Shown piece after piece: positions 21,825 through 33,381 of a stretch of DNA of 64,000 nucleotides (position 1 is its first letter; the number at the start of each line of letters is the position of its first letter). The notes beneath the pieces were generated by a model. It worked only from the letters and a program-made list of their open reading frames with translations. It did not search any database and was not told the DNA's origin. A program made the position numbers and the translations under genes. Origin of the DNA: Eucommia ulmoides (Eukaryota; Streptophyta; Magnoliopsida; Garryales; Eucommiaceae); NCBI GenBank assembly GCA_016647705.1, contig CM028338.1, positions 22,279,577-22,343,576 on the forward strand. The letters are read 5' to 3'.

Positions 21825-22440
21825 AGGAGTTGCTGTTTTGGTTCCCAAACCATCGTTTCCTGAGGGAGTGTCAACTACTAAACTTCCTCGATGGGTTACT
21901 AGCCGCAACAAGAAATTGGGTTGAAGGAGAAAACGGTACCACCTCTTTCGACCAACTAACCGCGGACGAAGCCTATTGGTTGCTGGAAGAAATGGCGGAG
22001 TTTGATTATCAGAGTTGGAATTATTCAACAAGCTACTAAATCTTGGCAGGTAATTCTATTGTTTCGATGCCATGTATTGACACCTTGGACCAACAGGAGG
22101 AGTCTTCCCCCACCCTGAAAGAAATGTTCACTAAATTTTTGGGAGAGACTCAAGCTTTCTGGAGGGAGATGAATGACTGTCACAATGAGCATGAGGTTCA
22201 TCTTGACAATATTGAGACGACCTGCACAAAAATTGATGCGACCGTAACGTCTATTCAGACGCAAATCGGTTAGCTTATTTGTTACATTGAGGCCGAGTTC
22301 GAAATGGTGGTACTGAGAAATATACACGCCACATGCATTGAAAGCCACCAAGAGGAACTGGATACGAGCGGGAAGAACTTTGGTGCATTTTATGATGATG
22401 ATTCTAGTGAGGAGAAAACCCAAGCATGGATCAAAGATTG
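21825..22440 (+). pseudogene. Athila-type gag remnant
   Basis: A frame at 21830-22039 includes LLNFLDGLLAATRNWVEG and DEAYWLLEEMAEF. These match the Athila gag pattern F--GL---TR--VD and EAYELLEEMA. A second frame at 22043-22273 has TLKEMFTKFLGET and a regular I/V-T-I-Q heptad pattern, like the gag segment before the zinc knuckle. The same region is present, inverted, at about 46860-47340. It is a fossil remnant. Confidence 0.7.
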
Positions 22441-22468
22441 TGATTCTTCACCATTTGAGATCTAACTA

Positions 22469-22690
22469 TTGATGTTGCCACCGATCCAAGACGATCATAT
22501 CTATGAAGATCCAATGTGGCTCAATTGTCCTCCACCGCCTTTTGCAATGTTCATTCAAGCCAACCGAGCACATGAGATAGAGACGAGTCTTACTGAGAGT
22601 TCGAGCCGAACAATGCCAAATCTCGCCAAGCTTGAGAGCGTTCACAATCAAGACCCGTATGTTGTGTTGTATGACACATACTATGGGTGA
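22469..22690 (+). pseudogene. Conserved frame before the Athila landmark block
   Basis: The frame contains the peptide PPIQDDHIYEDPMWLN and later YVVLYDTYYG. The first peptide is closely matched in the minus-strand element at 46533-46727 (PPIHEDHINEDPMWLN). Conservation in two elements suggests that it was once coding. I do not recognise a domain. Its position just before the landmark block suggests the end of the ancestral element's coding region. Confidence 0.5.
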
Positions 22691-22740
22691 AAGCCGCTCT
22701 TTGATGGGCCCTTCTCCGTGTCAAGCTGAGGACGTTAAAC

Positions 22741-22765
22741 CAAGAGCTTCTTGGAAGGTAACCCA
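22741..22765 (+). other. Athila landmark block
   Basis: GAGCTTCTTGGAAGGTAACC continues into CAAG; it is a diverged copy of the block at 12905-12928. Confidence 0.6.
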
Positions 22766-22806
22766 AGTTTTCAAATTAATTAATCCATCACTGTTGACTT
22801 TATTCG

Positions 22807-22827
22807 GAGGCGAGATTGTCTCGCCTC
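22807..22827 (+). other. Conserved stem-loop of Athila-like elements
   Basis: GAGGCGAGA and TCTCGCCTC form a 9-bp perfect stem around TTG. AGGTACGTGTTCTA follows shortly after. Counterparts lie at 12968-12988, 46264-46284 and 60493-60513, always just after the landmark block. Confidence 0.75.
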
Positions 22828-22899
22828 TCAGGTACGTGTTCTAAACCCCATTCGTCGTCATGCTTTATTTCAAATATTGAGATCAATGATTAGGTCATT

Positions 22900-24344
22900 G
22901 TGGATATTGACCGTTTTAAGTTTGGGGGGGATGTTTAGTATGTTTAGTATGTGTTCTTGCTGTTAGTTTTGTAGTTTTAGTTTAATGTATGCATGTTTGT
23001 TTAGTTTAGTGTAAATGTGTTTATGTTTTTAGTATGTGTTGTTGTGAGCTGAGTTTTGCATTCTTCTGGGCCATTACCTAATGATAATGTTATCCCCTAG
23101 TTGTTTTTCGAGGTCAAGGGTAATGCCCTTCCATGTGTGTTCTGTGTGCTTAGCATATCGTTTTGGTAAAAGTTATTGTAGATCCTAATTTGTACGAGCA
23201 CGTAGACTCAATGTATAGCTATCCAATTGATTTGAGGATTGATTATTCATTAGCCAAATTCATGAAAATTTTAGGGATTCTAGAACTTGATTGGAGAAAA
23301 CTTGAGGCGAAATCCTAGGGGAAGTAGTTTAGGAGACATGATTTAGGCATTCATTTTTATCGCTTGAGCCTTTGAAGCTTACCTTGTTATATGTTTGTCC
23401 CTCGTTACCCTGTCAAAGACTATAAGAAGTTTCAATTATGAATACATAACAAATGCCCTGGCCAATTAAAGTTTTTCCAAACCATTGTCGCTAAACCTAA
23501 GGCACAATTTGAGTGAAATCAAGTTAGTGTTTGTTATGCTACTTGAAGTGAGCGGTTGGGTTTTGGGCGAATTATTGATTGGTTCGGTATTCGAGTACTC
23601 ACTTGTCATTTTTCTATCGTATTTCCACACCCGTCAAATTGTACAAATCAAATAAGTTTGGAGGTGTGTTTGTTGAAAAAAAAAAAGAAGAGAAAAAGAA
23701 TAAATATAATTCTAATTTTGTTTTGTCTTGACAAGTGAGTACTACGTTTTCAAATATAAGTTTAGGGTTGTTTCAAATTGATCTGTGTGGGGTTACGAGT
23801 GTGATTGAGCCAAGCGTTGTGCCTCGGGTATTGTTTGGTTAATAACATTAACCTCTTTTTATATTCTTGATACACCCTTGGCCATTTTTCGAAAATTGAA
23901 CCAAGTCCAATTGATCTTTATGAATTTCCAAGCCTACATTAGTGGAGAGTAGAACTTAGTCTGGCATATGGATATCCTAATCCTTTATGATATATGTCGT
24001 GAGTTTCGTTGGTGGATAATCCAATTCGGTCTTTGAATAGTTATATAATTGAGTTTTCGCACACACACTTGAGCAGGATCTAGAATGACATTTACCATTA
24101 ATGAATGTTGAAATTTTAGAACACCACATGGTGTGTTTTACTCCTGAACTCGATATAATTGGGGGCCGTTGAGGGAAAATATTTTGGTCGGTATAGTTGA
24201 CTTTCAAAACTCTCATGTCTTTATATATAGGTAGTTTGTGTTTTTATTTGTGTTTAGTTTTTGTGTTAAATATTTCATTGTGTTTTTTATTTTAGTGTGA
24301 GTGTTTTGCTCGAGAACTAGTAAAATTCTAAGTTTGGGGGTATT
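22900..24344 (+). mobile_element. 3' untranslated part of Athila-like element
   Basis: This non-coding part is shared with 13020-13906, 44759-46200 (inverted) and 60560-62024. It includes a GGTTCGGTATTCGAGTACTC segment and a TTTGGAGGTGTG-type tract, and ends in AGTTTGGGGGTATT before the 3' LTR, which serves as the purine-rich primer tract. Confidence 0.7.
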
Positions 24345-25710
24345 TGATAGGTGGAATTTATCTATTTATTCCCAAATCAGTTTTGGTAGTTTTTGAGTAT
24401 TATTATAGTGTTTAAATATGTTTTAATTCATTTTTATTTGTTTGTATGTAAATCAGGTGTTTGGGATGAAAAGGGATGAAAACAGTCTATAATCAAGAAA
24501 ATCGGTGGAACGTCGGTGAAAGAACGATGGAAAAACAAGCAAAAAGGCCATCCAGGACTGCAGCTCCACTACTGTAGTGGTGAAACCACCGCTGCAGCGG
24601 TCAATTGAACATAATGTTTCTGCCTAACCACCGCTACAGCGGTGAACCTCATCGCTGTAGCGGTCATCCAATAGAAAGCCTATTGACTTCTCACTGCTAC
24701 AGCAGTCCGGCTCCACTTGGATTTGATATTTTGGGATATTTTATAGATATTTTTGTTCCCTTTTTATCACCCCTCTTCACCAACACTTCGGAAATGTTTT
24801 TGGGACCTCTTTGAGAGCTCCTAGGCTTATCAACCAAGAGAAGATCACAAAGCCAAGAAGAGGAAACAATCTCAGAGCGGTTTTAGCGTCAGTTCTTCGA
24901 ATAATGGCTAGTCTCCTTGTTTCTCTCTATATTTCTTAGTTTTGGTTGATAGTTTTGTTTATGTTTAGCTTGTGTATTGTTGAATATAGGGCTATGGACA
25001 TATGTAGCTAAACATATATTATCTAGGGAGCGATTTGTTTATAAAAACATTGTTTGTTTGATCTTTGTTTCGTTATCGTTTTTTCATCCATATTCGATTG
25101 TGTTTACCGTTTTATTAAAATTATTATAAGCTTGTTATGGTATTGTGGTTGGTTTGATAATATGGGATTTGACACTCGGGAGAGGTAACCTCGGATTCAG
25201 ACTAGGGTTTAAACACAACGCGACGATCTAATAACCTGGGAGGGTATTAGAAAGTGTGCAATCCGTGAGGTTGGGGCAAGACTCATGTGACCAAGTGTCA
25301 TATAGACGTTAGAGGGGGACTTTGGCGTTGATGCGAAATTGCATATTCATTCACTTTACATTCAGGAGAGGTAGTGAGTAATTTTTGGATACCTAGATTG
25401 TCGGATAGATTTGAATGCCGTTAATGTAAACTAAATTGAAACGAACACGTTTAAGTGAACAAAGTTAATCCCTAGGTAATATAATCCCTTAAACGCTATA
25501 TTAGTATAGTAGTTATTAATTTAGTTTAGTATATTTTAATAACAAAAATATAAATTGATTTGCCTAGATAAATTTCAGTTATGACAATCGCGGTACTTAG
25601 TGACGATCTAATCTAATCCCTGTGGATACGATAACCCTTACTCTTCGCACTCTACTAAAACTTGACCCGTACACTTGCAGTGAAAGTAGTGACGTAATAT
25701 TCTACTACCA
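24345..25710 (+). repeat. 3' LTR of Athila-like element
   Basis: It starts TGATAGGTGGAATTTATC and ends TCTACTACCA, followed by the CTAAT duplication. It carries ACCGCTGCAGCGGT at 24588-24601 and related CCGCTACAGCGG motifs at 24630-24665; the 5' LTR has fewer of them. Confidence 0.88.
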
Positions 25711-27039
25711 CTAATAACTATGGATATTTGGTCTGAATTACTATTGAACTTATCTTCATCATAATTTAGATTAATCTGATGCAAAAAATACAACAATAAT
25801 TAATATGATTAACTGAGTATACTCTAGTCAAAATAATCTCACATAAACATGGAAAGGAAATATATATGGCACGTATAGGTTAATACCTAAAGCATTAGAA
25901 ATAAACTTTGGAAATTAGGGGAAAGGTGGAGAAAAAGCCTTATTAAATAAGCCATTCATTTGAATCCTCTTCCAAAACTTATCCAAAGTCATTCTAACCC
26001 CAAGCCAAATCAATAGCTATCTTTCTTCCAAGCCAGATGTTCCCATTCTAGGAAATCCCGGCCTCAACCAAGCAAGATATGAAATAACCCTCTGCTATTC
26101 TTGTCCAAACCTTTCCATCTTGCAACCAAAACCTAGAGTTTGTTCGAAGAAGAAATCCCGATCAGAATTCTAATTGCAACGGAAGAAGGAACAAGGGAGC
26201 AAGAAGCATATCAGAACTACCAGTCAGCTTTCCGCATCAGGAGCCACATGGAAGTAACCAAGTGAGATGACTAATAACAAGAGGGTACTTGGCGTAAACA
26301 CTCTAGGAAGCATTCTAGGAGAAAACTAGCATCTCTAGATAGATAATATATTCCCTAAGAAAATATTTTAGATAAAAGGTTTAGGCATTATAAAATTATA
26401 CAATACATAAGTCGGTAACAAAGTACTACATAGGCACTATGCATTACGAATCAGTTAGGTATGCATAACCTTCGTACACATGAGGAAACTTAGGCATCAT
26501 ACTTAACAAAAAACCTATGGCATCTTGAATATCATGTTGCATCAATAGGTCTTTATCAGTATAACACTTGCACCCATACACCTTATCTGAGAGATCTAGT
26601 AGGCTAGCAAGCAATCCTCGGACATGTAATCTGGTCAAGCAACCTCACCACGTCACTGTACCATCATCCGTCTTTGATAATAGTTTTCAATCAAATTAGG
26701 GTTAAACAAGGAGTCTACCTCACATAAGGTGTGTCTTGATAATAGACCATTACTGTGAAACATCGGGGGTGTATTAGAGTATCTTTAGAAAATTGACCTT
26801 TCTAGGATCCAATAAGATTTTCTTAGAATTGAATAATTTCTAGCACTATTTAAGTACTCTAATTACCAAACCTCCGATAGCCTAAAATCAAAATAGTGTA
26901 ATTTAAAGACTTAAACAAACTACTAATCAAAGATAACAATTAGTATTAATCTAGCTAAAGCTTAGGTAAGAGACTCTAACCTTTAGACTAGAGTAATATT
27001 GTTTCCCACAAATGTAGCTATCTTCATCTGCGATAGGTA
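25711..27039 (+). mobile_element. Internal region of Ogre-like element, no recognised domain
   Basis: It continues the host element after the CTAAT duplication. I see only short frames and no reverse transcriptase, protease or integrase motif on either strand. The frame at 26444-26638 (minus) is short and unrecognised. Confidence 0.45.
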
Positions 27040-28174
27040 TGGTTCTTAGAATCGTTTGACACCAAAACTACGTTCGACCTAATCCTTGGTAGATCACCAA
27101 TGCATGTAGGAAACCCAAGTAGGTTCGGTCGAAATAAAAAGAAAGAGAGGTATCATCCTTACGATACTCGCTCAATCCTATACTAAGATGCATATCTCGA
27201 GCAGTCCCTTGATGTTTCGAAGGAGATTCTTTTCGCTTTTCTTGTTATTCGAACAATAGAGAACAACTTAACCACAACTATGCTTGACCTGATCCTTGGC
27301 AACACTACCAAGGTACATAGGAAATCTATTGAAGTTTGGTTATCCAACTGTAAGAATCCCTAGACATGGGCTAGAGTGTGTTCTCAATGTTTACGTCACC
27401 GTGAATAGATTAGAACTAATAGAGTCCATTGTACGCTCTCCACCAAGCGGCAAGGGTCTAAGTTCACATTATCACTCCCTATTAAGGGGTAATAGGGGGT
27501 AGAAGTGATAAACAAATATGTAAAAATGAGTCCTTGAATTTTCAGTTGCTAAGGAAGGTCTTAGGTTAATCTAAAGACAATAATTCCAAAATTGGGTTGG
27601 AAAATTCGGTATTCGACAGTAATTCAGAGTTCTTCAAGATTAGAAGGAATAAAGGTTGAAAAACTGCTAGAAATCTAGCAAAACCTACATAGAAAGGTAT
27701 GACTTTCAATTGTCTACGTTCTTTCTTCAACCCTGGGTAGATAGTCGAGAGACCAAAAGATATAGGAAAGAGGAAAAGGTATGATGAATACTGTGGTAGG
27801 AGACGAATACCTACTGACCTACCTTAAGTAGATGGTTAATTTACATACTCTCCTAGTCGGAGATGCCAGCATACTATCCAACCTTAAGTATTTAGAGGAG
27901 TACATCATTTTCTACCTCAGTTGGTTGGAGAAATAGACAATTCATACCTACTTCACACGGGTCGGTGAAATATATCTTGTTTAACCTAAGTAGTCGGCAA
28001 TTCTTCCATACCATCCTACCTAAAATAATTGAAAGTTCTACCATACTATCATACCTTCACAATAACTTACGATCCTGATAAACGATAGTCAATTTCGAAA
28101 CCAGTTTGGTACGCCTAGAGTCATCACTGAACCAATTATACATAACACTTCAAATTCCCATGATTCCCGCCATC
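27040..28174 (+). repeat. 3' internal repeat region of Ogre-like element, part 1
   Basis: Double-hairpin modules (TTGGTAGATCACCAA type followed by GTAGGAAACCC and GGTTCGGTC) lie near 27060-27130 and 27270-27350. At about 27800-28060 a looser repeat built on CTACCTTAAGTAG-like segments occurs. The end at 28080-28165 matches, inverted, about 56660-56720 in the minus-strand element. Confidence 0.6.
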
Positions 28175-29900
28175 AACAATAAAGCCTTATTAAATACTAT
28201 CCTGTGATCCAAATTCATTAAAAACTGAAGAACTAAAAAAACCATCGTGCACCATAGAATGCTTGGTGTGGTATACTTTTGGGTTACCTTAAGGATAGAT
28301 CTTTTGAAAAGAGAAGAAGAAGGAAGCCATGAAAGTCCCACTGAAGAATAGGAGCAGTAGGACGTGATAGTGATGATCCCTCAACACCGAGTCCTCTGGA
28401 GCTGGGAATATGAAGACCGACTCAAGCACTAAGCTATTTTGTCGAATATGCACCTTGCTCCTCACATCTGATGGTATAGTATTCGAGAGTATCTCTACCT
28501 CACCCCATGAGGTCTCCCTCAAGGGAACGGTATGTCCTCGGAAGCGAACCCTAGTGACCATCACCTAGTTGAGGGGCGTCGACACCAACTCTCTGCATAC
28601 TAGGTGAAGAGAATTTTTCATCGAGAACCAACGCTCGATCAGGGCATTAGGATACCCATGATCCAAACAGGAGGACTGAATGGTGAGAAAATCCCTAAAG
28701 CCACATCCCTGGAGGAATAGGTGATAGTCGGGGTGCATCCTTCTCGAGTAGAGGGTGTAAAAAGTCGGCCATTACCCCCTAAAACCCCCGTTACAATAGT
28801 GGTTGACCTATAAAAGTTTACCCACAAAATATAAGACATTGTTCTTTTATAAAGAGGGGTAAATTAAAAAAGGTTTTAATAGCGAACTTGAGTAGAATGA
28901 AGGTAAATAGAAGGATGATCATGAAGATCTCCTACTAAGGTTTGATTCTCAAGCTCTGTCAGATGAATCCATACCACATCAAAGGTAAGGGCTCTATCTC
29001 GAAAAGCCCTAGGATCCTCCGGATCAAAGTCGTCTCCTTGGAAATCATCAGGAATGCCCCACTTAGGCATCTTATCCTCTGAAGGGACATAATCAGGATC
29101 TTCCGCCATCTCAGCTGTGACAAAAGGGCCAGTAGAATCTCGATCCATAGGAGAATCCAACGGACTATCCATCGTCGATTTGCCAACTCTAGACACTTTG
29201 AAGGTCTTCTTAGTAGTAAAAGTGGAAAGGGTAGGCACGTCATCAGAAATCCTGAGTGTCAAAGTCTTGAGTCAACCACGGGAGCATTTTGTAGCACTTC
29301 CTCTAATCGAGGTCTCAAGGGATTCACCCTTCCCATGAGAGCGAGAAGGACAGCTGCCGCCATCACCCAAAGAACCAATGGCTAACATAGTGTCATTTGA
29401 AAGAAAAGTCAAAGTTTTTATCACTAGGGTTTCGACTTAAGGATACAAGTTGAAATATTTTAGAATTATTATAAGAATTTTAGAAGACATATCAGACTCA
29501 CCACTACCATTATTCTATAGAAACAATCATAAATAACCATGACTAATCTCTAACAATCTAGTATTGTCCGGTCATTAGGTGGCACGAGATTGAGTTTACC
29601 CTTTCAAGATTAAAACGGTTGTAATTATATCTTCTTTAGTTTAAGTACGTGTTGTTTAATGCTTAAAACTTGGGTACAGTCGAGAAAACCAAGTTCAAAA
29701 CTCCCACCCCTAAAAAATGGAATTTATCAAAATTTGCAAACCCATCTCACTTAGGAGAAACATTAAAATACTAAACAAATATACTTCAAAGAACAACAAT
29801 GATATACCAGAGATAAACTAATTAAACAATACTATCAATCCGGTGTAATGAAAGTTGATATCCAAGACTCTCTAAAAAAATGGCAAACAATTTGCAAGCC
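28175..29900 (-). other. Extra block with antisense reading frames
   Basis: The flanks of this block are adjacent in the minus-strand element near 56600-56660, so about 1.7 kb is extra here. On the strand opposite to the element it has frames at 28289-28564 (91 residues), 28639-28839 (66) and 28876-29262 (128). The last is acidic, with PDYVPSEDKMPKWGIPDDF and DDFDPEDPRAF. I do not recognise any of them. Tat-lineage elements are known to carry extra antisense frames between integrase and 3' LTR, which fits the position. A captured host fragment is the alternative. Confidence 0.45.
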
Positions 29901-32465
29901 TTGGCAATATAGGTAATCATTCTTATCAACTAATGTTTAGATATTATAAACAATTACACGACCCGGATGTCTCACCAACAGGCAAACTCCTAAGATATTA
30001 GCTTCATATTTCGATAATATAATAATGAACCCGTCGGCCCGGTAAATTCTGCGATTTAATTAATAAAATCCCTAATTCATCACCCCGATAAGTAGTAAGA
30101 TGAACCAATTTAGCTTCATAATACTATAGGTAATCACTCGATAGGAAGTGTCGGATTAGATTCCCCAATGGAATTTATCCAATCGCTGCCCCAATCCACG
30201 TCTGGGGCACATTTATCCTATCCTTGTTTTCCTAATGGAAACAAGGTTCATTTTATTTCACAACGTAAAATGAAATGCCTAAATCATAATGAACATAATT
30301 AATTTCATGAAACCAAAAGAAGTAGGGACCCGTGATACGTAGGAAACCCTTGTAGGTTCAGTTGATATACTTAAATCCAACCATGTGTGAGGAACTACGT
30401 GTCAACCTGATTCTCAGTTATCTGAGATAGTTAGGCAACCCAAGTAGGTTCGGTCATTCCCTTTAAAATAAAAACTATTCATGCGCATTGAATTAAGCAT
30501 CAACTAGATTCCCTATGAAAATAGGGATACATAGGAAACTTTTATAGGGTTTAGTTGACAACCAAGGAATACCCAGTAACATTTTGACCTGGTCCTTGGT
30601 AGATCACCAAGGTATGTAAGAAACCCAAGTGGGTTCGGTCAAAATAAAATAGGAAGAGGGGTATTATCTTTATGACGCTTTCTCAGCCTTAGACCAGAGC
30701 ATATCTCTAGGAATAGTCCATTGACTCTCCTGAGAAAATCCATATACACTCTATTTGTTTACCAAACAATAAAACATGCTTAACCAAGAACTTCTCGTTA
30801 ACCTAACCCTCGGTAAAGCCTGAGATACGTAGGAAACCTTTGTTTGGTTTGGTTGACAAACCACTAGGCGTTGAACTACTGTTCCAACCTAATTCTTGGT
30901 ATATTATCAAGATACATAGGAAACCTTCTTTGGTTGCCATTAACAAAATCCCATGCCAATTGGGATTGAATCATGACAAACAATAAAATCCCCAAAGAGT
31001 TTCTCAATAATAAATCCCCCAATCAATTGGAATTGAACCATACCAAATATAACAGTAGCTCACCAATCCAGATTTAACCATGTTAAGCCTTAACTAGTCA
31101 AGGAAGAATAAGGTGTCGACCGGAGTCCTGGTAAATACCAAGATACGTGAAACCTTTATAGGTTGGGTTGCCACCTTAAACAAAATTCCTCCATCCCCAG
31201 TAGACTACACTTCAATCTATCCTTGGTAGATCACCAAGGTACATAAGAGACCCAAGTGGATCCGGTTAAAGCCAGAAAAATGTCTACATCACGATATTAT
31301 CTCAACCCTGTATTAGGGCGCATCTCCCGAGAAGTCCCTTGACTTCCTTTAGAAGCCAATCATTTTGTTAAGCAAACAACAAAGGATACCTATGCTCGAA
31401 CTATGTGCCGACCTGATCCTTGGTAGATTACTAAGATACGTAGGAAGCCCTTACAGGTACGGTTGACAATCTGAAATAGCACAACAAGGGCTGAACTACA
31501 TTTTGAATAGATTCCTAACCTAGGAAAGTCAGTGTATGTAGATAACCCAGGTGGGTTTCGATCATCTAACGATCATCTTCCAAAACAATAATACCAATAT
31601 ACATAAACAAACCAATGGGTTTCCAAACTAAAATAAACATTACAATCACGTACTCAGTTCAAGAAATAGAGGCAACCTATATGGGCTCTATCGCGTCCTT
31701 TGAATGCTCAGGAGATAGTCCTGCTTCCCAGCTAGAGCTAGGGCACTTTATATCCAGTTTTTTTGTTGAGAAACTGTGATGGGACGTACTGCAGCTAGAG
31801 TTGGGCCATATTATATTTGATTTCTCTGCTGAGATTATGTGATAGAAGTCACCCCAGCTAGAGCTAGGGCACATTATATTAGATATTCTCCGTAGAGAAT
31901 GTCTTGATATAAGCCTCGCACCAATCACCAACTGAAAACTATAATCCCAGGCATAAACAAGCATCACAAAGCTCCAGTCTACGATTAGGGCACATTTTAT
32001 CCATGGTTAAACTTATCTTGGGAAGTTTTCTAGCCCTCTTCATGCAGTCCTAAGTGGGTTGTGGCCAAGAAACTCCACTAGGTGTTGAGTTTCCCCGAGG
32101 GTCTTCGCCCATGTGAATTCTCTCAGTCATTTTCCATCTTGTTTTGATATGACAACCCAGGAATTAGTTTCTCGAACCAAGAACTTGTTCCTAAAAATAT
32201 TTATGTACTTCACAAGTCGAAACTACATTTGATCTGATTCTCAATTATGTCTAAGATTTGTAGGCGCCCTAATGGGGTTCGTTAGGCCACCACAAAGATC
32301 AATGTCGACCTCAATCTTAGACTAACTAAACAGCTCAGATTTGGTTTCTTTAACCTAGAACCATTCCACCCAATATTGATTTACTTTACGTGTTAGAACT
32401 AGATATGGCCTGATTCTCATTAATTTGAGATATGTAGGAAAACTCTTTGGGCACGGTCACAACCA

Positions 32466-32990
32466 GGAGATAATTAATCGAGTGTCATCCTTCTCTTTAT
32501 TAGGAGCCAATTGGTAGAGTGTCATCCTCCTCACAAATCAGAGACGATTGATCGAGCATCATTATTCTCACTAACAGGAGGCGATTGACTGAGCGTCATC
32601 CTCCTCGCTGTCAGGAGATGATTAACAGAATGCCATCCTCCTTATCTACTTGGAGACGATTGGCCGAGCGTCATCCTTCTTGCTACTAGAAGTCAATTGA
32701 CCGAGTGTCATCCTCCTCACCACCCAGTGATTATTGACTGAGCGTCATCCTCCTCACAGCCAAAAGATGATTGATTGAGTGTCATTCTCCTTGCTACAAG
32801 GAGACGATTGACAAAGTGTCATCTTCCTCATCTACCAAGTGACAAATGACCAAGTGTCATCCTCCTCATCACCAGGAGATGATTGAGCAAGTGTCATCCT
32901 TCTCACAACCCAAAGATGATTGATAGAATGTCATCATTCTTACCACAATTAGGAGCTGGTTGATCGAGTGTTATCCTCCCTACCTTCTAT
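32466..32990. repeat. 37-bp minisatellite, about 14 copies
   Basis: The core GTCATCCTCCTCAC or a variant recurs at 32484, 32521, 32556, 32595, 32632, 32670, 32707, 32747, 32781, 32818, 32856, 32893, 32930 and 32970. Spacing is 34-40 bp, mostly 37. Each is preceded by a GATTGA-CGAGC-like segment. A few diverged units occur inverted at 53734-53850 and near 54080-54130. Confidence 0.9.
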
Positions 32991-33038
32991 AGGATTAACA
33001 ACTCATTATCCTTTAGGAGCAATATTTTAATTTTAAAT

Positions 33039-33156
33039 GAGACAACCAGTGAGACATTATTAAACGAGACAACCAACGAGACAACTAATGAGACTATATT
33101 AAATGAAACAACCAACGAAATTGTATTAAACGAGATAGCCAATGAGACAGTATTTT
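33039..33156. repeat. 27-bp tandem repeat, about four copies
   Basis: Units begin GAGACAACCAACGAGAC or a variant and end ATTAAAC/T. The spacing is 27 bp, except one longer unit. Confidence 0.75.
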
Positions 33157-33376
33157 AATTTCGTAGTAGTAGAATTTACTCTACATGCTAGAACTACATA
33201 TAACCTGATTCTCATTAATTTGAGATATGTAGGAGAACCCTTTGGGTATGGTCACAAGAAGGAGTTGATTAATTGAGTTTCATCTTCTCCGCATCCTATA
33301 GGATTGACCGTGCATCATCCTTTAGGAATATATAGGGAGGGCTCGTATAGAGTGTCGTCCTCATCGAGACCTTAGG

Positions 33377-33381
33377 GCCAG
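33377..33381. repeat. Target-site duplication (left), GCCAG
   Basis: GCCAG precedes the solo LTR and is repeated at 34784-34788 directly after it. Confidence 0.88.

Larger units (their letters stand above)
20292..25710 (+). mobile_element. Athila-like non-autonomous element, CTGCAG subfamily, both ends present
   Basis: The parts are a 5' LTR (20292-21610), a tRNA-Asp primer site, a gag remnant (about 21825-22440), a pol-end-like frame (22469-22690) and the Athila landmark block. A stem-loop, a G-rich tract and a 3' LTR (24345-25710) complete it. A 5-bp target duplication flanks it. The internal region is 2.7 kb and lacks reverse transcriptase and integrase, so it depended on another element. 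The LTRs differ at roughly one base in ten by eye, mostly transitions. At commonly used plant rates that is of the order of a few million years. Confidence 0.88.
29901..33376 (+). repeat. 3' internal repeat region of Ogre-like element, part 2
   Basis: About ten diverged double-hairpin modules occur here, for example near 30320-30450, 30570-30640, 30800-30860, 31080-31280, 31400-31470, 32220-32290, 32390-32460 and 33180-33250. Short AGCTAGAGCTAGGGCAC-type repeats lie at 31725-31880. The region matches, inverted, 53734-56600. Confidence 0.7.

Noticed and set aside
22025-22423. 132-residue minus-strand frame
   Set aside because: It is the shadow of the Athila-type gag remnant on the plus strand.
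32466-32990. CRISPR-like regular spacing
   Set aside because: The whole 37-bp unit is repeated and diverged. There are no unique spacers, and the window is plant DNA.
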